A stretch of 64,000 nt of DNA, taken from Acephala macrosclerotiorum. Taxonomy: Eukaryota; Ascomycota; Leotiomycetes; Helotiales; Mollisiaceae. Positions 55,652-64,000 of the stretch are shown in pieces. The notes below the pieces were generated by a model. It was not told the DNA's origin. It saw nothing but the letters and a program-made list of their open reading frames with translations, and did not search any database. How positions within the stretch are numbered: the first letter of the stretch is position 1; each line of letters begins with the position of its first letter. The stretch covers positions 25,662 through 89,661 of the forward strand of contig MU119424.1 of NCBI GenBank assembly GCA_014904845.1. The letters run 5' to 3'. The translations under genes were made by a program, and so were the position numbers.

Positions 55652-56299
55652 TCGCCTTTCTTGCTCCCTGTCTTTCGATATTCTGCTTGATCCCAACAAC
55701 CTCCCATCGACAAATTTGACGAAGGGTAGGAAGACTTAGAAGGGAGGACTGTGACCAACAGCTAGATGGCATGTACAGGTCAAGTTCATGAAAAATGTGG
55801 GGGTTGGGAGGTGCAATATAGTAGAGTACAATATATGCTGTTGTTGAATGAGAGGACATCATGTTCAGCGATGGTAAACTCGAGCTCATAATCAGAGGCT
55901 ACACTCAAGGCCGGTGGGCACTGGCCCTCCACCAGCTTAGGCAATTGCTTCGATATAAGATGCAGAGCAGACTTCCTTCTGGAGGCTCGGGGGCGAATAA
56001 GCATGCGGGTCTGGCCAAAAAGCGATCGGTTGTCTTGAAATTTTAAAAGAAATCAATTCATGCATGCACAATTAAACTCTGTTGGGGTGTCATTAGATAG
56101 AACAAAGATGTAAATCGACCAGAGAGGAGGAGAGAGGAGGAGAGAGGAGGAGAGAGGAGGAGAGAGGAGAGAGAGGAGAGAAGAAGGTCGAATACCACTG
56201 GAAAGATACCTCTCCGGAGCCATTCTTCCGACCTCTGGCTACTTATTGGAATCATGCTTTTCAAGTTCGCTTTCCTGCACAGCACGAAGCATACTCTAA
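55652..56299. other. Intergenic with GA-rich microsatellite
   Basis: No supported gene. A purine-rich tandem run of AGGAGGAGAG-type units occupies about 56119-56182. Decayed 3' sequence of the Nramp pseudogene may extend into the right part. Confidence 0.45.
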
Positions 56300-57418
56300 G
56301 GCAATTATTGATGCTTCGAGAGAATACCAAATAACTCTCCAATGGCTCGGTCAACCGAATCTGCGGCAAATACGATCTAACGCACAACATTATAATGCTA
56401 GCACTAATGCCCAGATAGCAAGAGTGTAAGAGCGAAGATGGTCCTGGTAGCAGGAGCCAAGCTCGAGGACAACAAATCGTAAATACCGAAGAGATTAGCA
56501 TTCGTAACAAAGTTAATAATTGAGAGGGAGGCACTAACAACGATGAGGATAGCATTATTAACGAAAAGGGCAAATGTGAAGAGGGTGATCGACAGCTTAG
56601 CGATAGAGTATTTGAGGCAGAACTTAATCGCGGAAAGGGATAGGTAATATTTTTGCTCTTCAGAATTACTGGAGGTCGTAGCTGGTGCTAGGCCGGCTTT
56701 GACGTCGTATTCTTGGAGGTGGGCCTGGACGATCCCGCTGCCTAAGTACAGATTGTGGGGCATTATGGTCGCACTGGGGATGCCGTATGCTTGATAAAGG
56801 CTGTGAAGATGTGAGCCATAAGTGAATGCAGGTATGGATTGTAGAAACTGACCCCTGAGACTGTACGATAGCTGAGGAAGGTAAGAATCCGCGGAACAGT
56901 TCTTTAGCGGATGTATCTTTGATCAGACTTAATTGAACGCAAAAGCAAACGACAACGCCCATGACCAAGGCGATAACGAACATCTCGAAGCTCACCGCAA
57001 CTTCGGTCATGATATAAAGAGCAATGTTCAACCATTTCGGAAGAAACTCCTTACAAGCTTTTGCAAGATTAAATCCACTAACACTTCCAAACTTGATACA
57101 CAAGCTCTGTAGGAAGACGGCAAAAACATTTGATATCGACACGATAAAAAGGAGCTTGAACCGGTACGTCGCACCTGCAGCAACATCCGTGGAATAATTT
57201 CCCGGGTCGATGTATGCCACGGCTATCTAATTATAAGAGGATTTCTTAATACGCTATAAGCAAGCCAAGGGAAGCGAGCATACCATAAATCCAGGACCAA
57301 CAAACGTCCCAAACTTCCCAGCCATGTCCCGAAACTTTAACAAGCATTTCGTCGAGACAATAACACATCTACCGCCTCCCCCTTCACTCTCATTATGGCT
57401 CCCGTCTGAGTCCGTCAT
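56300..57418 (-). pseudogene. Nramp metal-ion transporter with internal deletion
   Basis: Nramp/SMF proteins import Mn2+, Fe2+ and other divalent metals with protons. Exon 1 (from the Met at 57418) ends GKFGTFVGPGFM and joins to IAVAYIDPGNYSTDVAAGAT, which holds the DPGN metal-binding motif of TM1. RFKLLFIVSISNVFAVFLQS and NIALYIMTEVAVSFEMFV follow, then directly VVCFCVQLSLIKDTSAKELF. The TM3-TM4 segment (the TDIAEVIG region of the family) is missing. The next splice gives SQGLYQAYGIPSATIMPHNL, which contains the second metal-site motif (MPHN). Near 56404 the frame shifts after LTLLLSG, and later helices are only partly readable. Deletion plus frameshift make it non-functional. Confidence 0.72.
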
Positions 57419-58043
57419 GGCTAGTGCCGGCACGTGATTCACCACCCCCATAACCCTCTCTGTTACCGCTTCTTTCTTCTTCCCCTCCTCACTTCCATTC
57501 GCACCATCCGAGTTCCCCCTCTCACATCCTCAATCTTATTCTCCACCATACTTCTCAAGATCCTCGAATTCACAATGCCATTCAGATCTTGTCTAATAAT
57601 GAGATCCGCGGCCAGCGAACTCGGGTTGGTTAAAAGCCAGGACTTTCCGGTTCTAAGCGGCTCGGGCAATTCATCGTGGCGACGGGGCGACTTGTGGCAA
57701 CAGCGAAAAAGTGTGTGCTCGGATCGTAAGTGATATGGTGAGGAGGGGGAAATTGCAATCGAAGATCAAGGGAAAGAAATAAAAAGCTTAGGGACGCAGA
57801 GTTTATATACCGTAGCGACAGGATTTACATTTTGAAGGCTTGGAAAGTGACTAGGGTAAGTAATGAATACTCCCCACTTCAGCGTATGGCGGTCAACGAA
57901 ATCGACAATAAGTCTGCGATTGGTGCCTGAGGATGTATTATTCGACTATGAGTTGGTTGTGGTGTAAGTTGTGTATCAGCAGCCAATCAATGCAGCAAGC
58001 AAGGGATTAGGACACCCGATGTGACCCCCAGGTGGGACGCTAT
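57419..58043. other. Upstream region of the Nramp pseudogene
   Basis: No supported gene; the frame at 57434-57733 is not convincing. Confidence 0.35.
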
Positions 58044-58183
58044 ACTACTCAAAAGCGAATCCGGAATCTGGATCGCTTGTATCACGTGATATCTTGACTG
58101 AAGATTGTGGTTTGAGCTGAAAGTAGCATTATTCCAAAAGTGAATTCTGAAAATTGATTTTCTGTCTCACGTGGGATCCTTGT
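58044..58183. repeat. Diverged direct repeat, about 50-bp unit, with TCACGTG ends
   Basis: Copy 1 (about 58044-58096) has AAAAGCGAATCCGGAATCTG and ends ATCACGTGATATCTTG. Copy 2 (about 58129-58183) has AAAAGTGAATTCTGAAAATT and ends CTCACGTGGGATCCTTG. Many differences are C to T or G to A. Confidence 0.5.
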
Positions 58184-59477
58184 TTTTTGAGGAGAGCGAA
58201 TAGATTCGGGAAGAAAGTGCCTTATGTTTTCTAGAAGCTAAGGTTAAAGTTGGTATGTAATCAACAGATACCCATCAAGGTTGCTGAGGGGGACCAAGGA
58301 CACGTAAAGGCATAAGTATCTAGCCTCTCCAAGCTTCAACTCTGCAAAAACTAGTATTCAACAACCAACAACTACGAATATTTTATTCCTAATTTTCAAA
58401 AGGCTTTTTGTGTTTTTTGTTTTTGTGTGATCCCCTACGATGTCCAACCGACCGCTTACCTCCGCGCTTTAGCTGCCGCACGTCTAATAGCTCGAAATTC
58501 CTCTCCGCGATTAATTATTCCCTCTTTATGTCGGTGCTGGCGTAGTCATTGCTACGGCCTCCCTTCACACATCTTCAGGGTCCAGCAGATGCAGAAATCC
58601 GGCCCATCTGCTTCATACGTGCGTGGGAATAATAGTATCATGGTCTAGTCGTCCGGCTCCAAGCTCCTGCCCTTGTTGTCCGCCTGATGTCCATCATGGT
58701 GGCATGTTTCTCTCGGGTTTAGTGCGAAAGCCTACGTGGGGGTGGATGTGCGGATTGCGGATGTAAGTATGATCTTGGCACAGTTATGGCCTCCTGCTGA
58801 CTTGGATCGGTTGATCAGACCAGAACTCAAGGGAAGACCTGTCCTCAATCGCACATGTACTACCATACACTTAGCCACCAAGAACAGCACCGTCACCATT
58901 CTTGTTCTCTATCAGGCTGGAAATGCATAGAATATCCATGGCAGAGCAAGCTGTCGCTTTTGTCTCGTCCTCAGACACTCAGTCATCGACTCATCGATCT
59001 CACGACGACGAGTTCCGGGTCGGATATCCCGTTCTACAGTAGCATAACTTCTGATGGCAACGAGGCACATGGGCTTAGGTGACTGAACTACTGGAGTGAT
59101 AGCGGACACCCCTAGGCCTCTCTGATTGGCCCCAGCTGTGACGCTCCCGGCAGACAAGCATATGGAAGGGCACGCGATGAGAATTGGTTGTCCCATGACT
59201 GCTTGGAATACGAAGTACGTAATGCACCTTGAGTCTTTATCTTGATCATATGGACAAAACTCGGTCATCGCCGTGGGGGTTCGGACCACTTGCTGACTAG
59301 ACACGCAGATTTTGGTAGAACATAAAAGACTGCCCAATCCCCCATTTGTTCCACAACCTGATTTTACGTCGCATACACTTCAAACGCGCATTCCACTTCG
59401 AACAATCAAAGCCTCCAATTCTTCACAACTTACATATATTAGTTTAACTGCTCCCAACGGTCAAAGCCTCTGTCAAG
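58184..59477. other. Region without a supported long gene; upstream of the metallothionein
   Basis: Frames at 58427-58648, 58736-58930 (plus) and 58912-59337 (minus) conflict and show no recognisable family. The last 150 bp are AC-rich with pyrimidine runs, as expected for a fungal 5' leader. Confidence 0.35.
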
Positions 59478-59552
59478 ATGGGTCCTTGCTCTTGCTGCTC
59501 TCACTCTGGTGACTGTGATAACTGTGGTTGCTCTACCTGCGGCGTATGTTGA
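59478..59552 (+). CDS. Metallothionein-like Cys-rich peptide (24 aa)
   Basis: ATG at 59478 opens a 24-codon frame with 8 cysteines arranged as CxCC, CxxCxC and CxxC: MGPCSCCSHSGDCDNCGCST, then CGVC and TGA. It starts like the short fungal copper metallothioneins (Neurospora CuMT type, about 26 residues, 7 Cys). Such peptides chelate Cu(I), or Zn or Cd, in the cytosol. A GTATGT within the last codons could be a donor (acceptor CTCACAG at about 59587-59593), giving an alternative Cys-poor end; the unspliced form keeps the metallothionein pattern best. It lies between an Nramp remnant and a ZIP transporter, a metal-handling neighbourhood. Too short for statistical support, so the call rests on the Cys pattern. 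Confidence 0.65.
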   Translation: MGPCSCCSHSGDCDNCGCSTCGVC

Positions 59553-59970
59553 TCCTCACTGTGTCACATTGAATATGTTCCCAAGGCTCACAGTTGCGTA
59601 GCATTAGTGCCGTATATTAGCCTCACCATCGCTATGCTTTTAGCCACAATCACCTACTCATAACGAAGTATCGAAGGTGGGAAGGCAGCGGGACATTTCT
59701 GTTTGTGAGGGTATCGCGGATAGTCAATCATTCACTCCTTAAGTTGAACGCAGAACGGTGGGAGAGAGCGCTCTGGACTACAGTCATTCACTCTTTGATT
59801 TGGCAGAACGCTGGGAGAGGATCTATATGAAGATGATTGAATGTTGGGGATACTTCAAAGTGCAAAGCTCTGATCCGTTCATTATTGGTCTATATTACGA
59901 AATACAGGAAGTGAAGCCGCTTTTATTCCTGAGCTCTCGTGACAAGAAACCGCTCTCCACCTTTGGTCTA
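59553..59970. other. Short intergenic region
   Basis: 418 bp between the metallothionein and the convergent ZIP transporter. The frame at 59758-60171 (plus) mostly overlaps the ZIP gene and is not supported. Confidence 0.4.
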
Positions 59971-61171
59971 TCACGCCCATTTCCCCAAAAGAGCCATCAG
60001 CGCCGCACCAAGGAAAACATTAAAGACCATGAACGCTTGGCGTTTGGAACTCCTAGTCAGCTCAGGGTTGAACAAGAAATCCCTAGCGAGCAACTCCACC
60101 AATCCCGTGTAGATCAGAATGCCAGCCGAGATCGAATCCAAAACTCCAGAGATGACCTTTGCAGTAAATGAACCGCCATTATAAGTGGTACGCAATCCCA
60201 GACCGATGGCAATGGAAATGGGAGTCGTGAGGCCGTATGCGGTGCAAAGGAACCACGGGAGCCAGGACACCCGTTTAGGGAATGGAATAGCCGACATGCG
60301 AGCGCCAATTCCCAGGCCTTCGAATGACTGATGGAAAACGAGGACGGCATAGAGAGTGTTGAATTCGGAGCCTGCTGTGCCTAGATTAAGGCCGATGATG
60401 ACGCTGTGGAAAATGACACCGAATTCGAGGATGAGGAATGCGGCGATTTGTTGTTGGAAAGAACGCTCCTCTATCTCTGCACTTTCTTTGCCAGATAGTG
60501 CATCAAGGTCTATATTTCTAACCGTGTCCTTCAGGGGTTGATCTTTGCGCTCTTGCTCCTGGGTGGTGGCATCGTCGGAAAGAGGCTGCTGCGGAGCTGT
60601 TCCGTTTGCTCGGTCAGAGTCGACTTGGCGACTGGTAACAAGGGTCTCAACGTCTACTTGCTTGAAAAAACCGTATTTTCTTGCAACATACTGCTCTGCC
60701 AAGAAGTCTAAGAGGAAGACCATCATTACGGAGACCAGGATGATGGCTGGCGGCCAGGAATAGACTGCCCAGCCACCAGTTAATCCCACGCATGTATTCG
60801 GCCCAATCTCTCCGTATGCAGGATCTAGGAGACTAGCGGTTGGTAAGTAGGGATGGAGGTGGTATAAGAAAGATGACAATAACATAAAGAACCTACTGGA
60901 TAAAAGCTGTCGCAATGATCACCCCGGCGCCGAAGTATCTAGCGAAGAGGTAGACATAGATATTGATGCGCACCCAAGATGCCCGGGCAGCGACAACGGG
61001 AAAGAATGTTGCTGCCGAAGAGACGATGAGAATCACGAAGAGTGCTGAGATACGGACACCAAGGCGGCCATTGTATTCGTTTTTTCTAAGCCCAAGGTAG
61101 CAAATAACGTCCACTTGAGAGGCGGTGTCGAGATTGACCGATGATGGATCAAAATCAGAGAAGGAAGCCAT
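59971..61171 (-). CDS. ZIP-family zinc/iron transporter
   Basis: Plasma-membrane importer of Zn2+ (or Fe2+) of the Zrt1/Zrt2 type. Exons 60897-61171 and 59971-60832 give 378 residues. The splice creates AFIHLLDPAYGEIGPNTC. TM1-TM3 are RISALFVILIVSSAATFF, YVYLFARYFGAGVIIATAF and WPPAIILVSVMMVFLLDFLA. The cytosolic loop is polar (TAPQQPLSDDATTQEQERKD) but lacks the His-rich run of many ZIPs. TM4 carries EFGVIFHSVIIGLNLG and TM5 has VLVFHQSFEGLGIGAR, the conserved metal-binding His and HxxxE. C-terminal helices are complete, ending FLGAALMALLGKWA. Intact. Confidence 0.9.
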
Positions 61172-62008
61172 GGTGCAGCGAGAGTATCTATGGACGGATC
61201 GATGCTGGTATCGTTGATGCTGGTACCGTCGTTGGATGTAGTACTACTATCGACTGACTGACTGATTCTTTTGCCTGCAAGCGGAGTAGTAAAGGTGAAA
61301 CCAAGAGGGAGGCTCAGGGACGGGGCTGGACTGGACGTACGCTAAGAAAGTCAGAGACGTGCTGGACAGAGGAGCGTCCAGCATATAAGGTCAATTCGGC
61401 CGAGGAGAGCCGTCCCAATGTAGCAAGCCGTCCAGTGATTAGTATGGCAACATCATTTAGCTCAGCCAGTCCGACAGATAGCAAGGTAGGGGGAGTTTGC
61501 GAGTCCAATCTTGCCGCAGAACAATCATGCCACGGAGCAGGCACGGGCATGGTGGAGGTGGTGGGCCCTATCATTGAGTGTCTGGCGCCAGGCGAGTCGG
61601 CGACGGGGCGGGGAGAGGGAGAGATACCTTGATGGGTAGACTAGAAGCACCTTGATGGGTAGGCGGATCGAGGCGGATAATAGAAGCGAGAGTCGATAGA
61701 CGGATCAATTATCAGTCTCACTTAGATCCACGTGGGATGGACGAGCAGGACTCCTCAGCAGCGAAATTAATCTTTTGAGGATGCTAATCACAATTGTATT
61801 CGTGCGAGCTGCGAGATGGCTTTTTTGATTATTTTTGAAGAAAATGAGGACAATGACGCGTGAAGAGAAAGTATGAAAGGAAGGAAGAAGTCAAAGTAAA
61901 CTTGGGTAAAAGGCATTATACGTAGTAATGTGCCTTCTGTACAAGCGCATGCTCCCCTTCACTCACCAGCCAGTCTCCGTAGCCCGGAAACCAAACTTCG
62001 GGCCTGTG
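61172..62008. other. Intergenic, nothing recognised
   Basis: Promoter side of the ZIP gene. Contains short repeats such as GATGCTGGTATCGTTGATGC near 61201 and CTTGATGGGTAG twice near 61628-61660. No supported gene. Confidence 0.4.
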
Positions 62009-62889
62009 TCAAGAACCAACTTGCTGAGAGTCCGTAGGTTTCGTTGCCCGGACAAAAAAGAGTTGCTGCTCCCCACCGAACTCCGGGGGTAACCTGGATC
62101 GCTGGGGGTGTAACTGTAAGTCTGCATTGAGCGGACCCGCCTTCTCTAGCATGTTGAATACTTGAGCCCTTGTAAATCCGTGATACTCAATTGTAGGAGC
62201 TGCCGGATGCTGTTTGACCTTCTGAACGTCTACCTCGCATCCGCTTTCGGAAGGCGAGAGCCCATCGACTATCACAAGAACTCCGCCGGCTCGAAGGCGC
62301 TGAGCTAGCTTTTCGACCAGTTTCGGAGCATCTTTGGCGTGATGGAGGCCCATACAAACGACCGCGACATCGAAGCCAAAGAGTTCATCATTGTCTTCGA
62401 GGGGCGATGCTACATCGCTCTACTCAGCCAGCAAATCGTCCTGGACAGCGCGCATTTCCTGCTGTGAAAGACCCTGCTTCTGAGCTGCTGCATTATATAG
62501 GGCTACCATGCCGCTGGAGGCGTCGATTCCACGAAGCACAGAGACGAAGGGGGACAGTGCCTGAGACGAAGATAAGCGCGGGAAGGTCTAGTATTTCTCT
62601 TCGCAAGCAGTCTTACTCTAGATGCAACGTCGCTACCGCAGGCGTAGTCGAGCATTCTCAGAGAGTCTCGCTCCGGAAGACCAATCCACCGGACATGTTC
62701 TTGTAGATAGTCGTGAATTTGGTTGCATAGTTCGCGGACCCAGTCGAGCTGATAAGCGGTACTTGCTACTGAGCTGCAGTTAAATAGTTAGTAATGTTCT
62801 CCACAGCAAGTTGGACGTTTAGGGAGGTGGCTTACTCAAAGTGAGCGCGGTTCAGCTCTCCCAACGTCTTTTGGTTTGGAGGCAGCCAT
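62009..62889 (-). pseudogene. SAM-dependent methyltransferase, start shifted and nonsense mutation
   Basis: UbiE-like class I methyltransferase of a common fungal type. Exon 1 should read NQKTLGELNRAHFD, but the nearest ATG (62889) is one base out of frame with it. After a GTAAGC...CTGCAG intron come SVASTAYQLDWVRELCNQIH and LRMLDYACGSDVASR (motif I, normally ACGTG). After a second intron come ALSPFVSVLRGIDASSGMVA and GLSQQEMRAVQDDLLAE, followed directly by TAG and then SDVASPLEDNDELFGFDVAV. The C-terminal part MGLHHAKDAPKLVEKLAQRL, AGGVLVIVDGLSP is intact. One nonsense codon, a shifted start and a changed motif I argue for a pseudogene. Confidence 0.65.
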
Positions 62890-63123
62890 GCTTTGCATTG
62901 TTTTGCTTTGGCTCTGTGCTTGGCTTCGGTGGTAGGAGGTGCTGGACGCTCAGAGCAATAATCAGGTCGGGACAAGGCGAACAATAATATAATCGTTTTT
63001 GTGAGGGTGTGAAAGCGTGCTGGCACCAACCTCGTAGAGGCACGCAGGTCGAACCAGGTGACTAAATAGAGTACTAGAGGCGTGGAGGTGAGCGGAGGCC
63101 GTAAAGCTAGGGGAGTATCCCGG

Positions 63124-64000
63124 GATATAAGTAATTATTTATAATTTGAAAAGGTAAAAAGGATTAAGATTTTTAAGAAATTCAATCGACTAATATAATT
63201 TATATAATAAAACTTATCGGCAAGTGAGAATTTATTACGTAATATAAATTAAAAATTAAAAATTAAATAAAATAATAAAAATAAATATAATAATTATTAA
63301 TTTAATAATAACGTGTAATATTAATATCGATTACGTTAAAATTAAATATATATTTAAATATTTATTTTATATATAAATAATTATATTATTTAATATTAAA
63401 AATATTATTAAATAAATATAAAATTTTTATATAAAATTGTTAATTAATTTATAAAAAAAATTTTAATAATAAAAACGTATATAAATTTATTTAATCAAAT
63501 ATTTAAAAAATTAATTAAATAAAACAAATTAAATAAATAATATTAAAAACGCGAATTTATAAATTTTTTTTTAATATATATCAAAAAACGAATCTTTAAA
63601 AAAAACGATTATAAATCGATAAAAATAATTATTTATAATTATAATAAAATATACGAAAAAATAATTATTATATATAAATATAAAAAAAAAAAAATAATAA
63701 TATAATAAAATTAACAATTTAAAATATTTAAAAATTCAATAAAAATATTTAAATATTATAATATAAAAAATAATTTTAAATGTAATTAATAATTTATTAT
63801 TTTTTATTTTACTCGAATTACTTATAAAAAAAATTCAACGAAAAATATATACAATTACTAAAAAAAATTTATATCGAATTTCAATTTTCGATTTTACGTA
63901 TTATTCAAATTTAAAAAATTCGATAAATATTTATATTAAAATTTTTAATTTAAATAAACGATTTTATTAAAAAATTAAAAAAGTTTTTTTTTTTTTTTTT
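63124..64000. repeat. AT-rich RIP-mutated tract, right edge
   Basis: From about 63124 the sequence becomes AT-only with residual C almost always before G, as at the left edge. No frame or terminal repeat is readable. It continues beyond the window. Confidence 0.85.

Overview
The window is from the nuclear genome of a filamentous ascomycete (Pezizomycotina). Genes carry short spliceosomal introns with GTRNGT donors and CTAAC/CTAAT-type branch points. Fungal-specific families are present (HET domain, Zn2Cys6 regulator remnant, F-box arrays, RlmA-type MADS protein). The ends and two internal patches are extremely AT-rich in the manner of repeat-induced point mutation (RIP). A leotiomycete is my best guess, but it is only an inference. 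Exon joins below were worked out by hand from splice signals, reading phase and protein-family continuity.

Layout. 1-2.3 kb: heavily RIP-mutated repeat. 2.7-8.1 kb: a divergent pair, a gasdermin-like candidate (minus) and a CHAT-protease/P-loop NTPase (plus). This is the likely cell-death/immunity module and the most interesting part of the window. 8.4-9.7 kb: a broken Nudix hydrolase and a gene fragment. 9.9-18.4 kb: three tandem paralogous F-box/LRR-like genes with the same four-exon structure, plus a one-TM protein. 19.4-23.9 kb: tRNA-Asn, a two-TM protein, a bacterial-type LRR protein kinase and an F-box-like gene. 24-27.6 kb: a graveyard of carbohydrate genes (sugar transporter, GH2 beta-mannosidase, GH130, GH92), which together look like a dead mannoside/N-glycan utilisation cluster. 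27.9-30.8 kb: a seven-exon dynamin-related GTPase. 31.5-33.2 kb: a MITE, a dead Zn2Cys6 regulator and an AT-rich insertion. 33.4-35.4 kb: a HET-domain protein. 36.2-36.9 kb: an F-box pseudogene.

38.8-49.9 kb is the conserved core block: Arp4, a D-serine-dehydratase-like PLP enzyme, TAF1 and the MADS-box factor RlmA, with a second small MITE. 50-54.7 kb has no gene that I can support. 54.7-63.1 kb is mixed: two decapitated divergent gene remnants, an Nramp pseudogene, a 24-residue metallothionein too short for ordinary ORF calling, a ZIP zinc/iron transporter and a broken methyltransferase. RIP-type sequence returns from about 63.1 kb to the window end.

How the parts relate. Housekeeping genes (chromatin/INO80-NuA4, TFIID, cell-wall stress transcription) sit centrally. 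They are flanked by accessory segments with recognition/cell-death-type genes (CHAT, gasdermin-like, HET, F-box/LRR) and an unusually high share of pseudogenes. Several pseudogenes differ from an intact frame by one nucleotide, so assembly error must be excluded before each is called dead.
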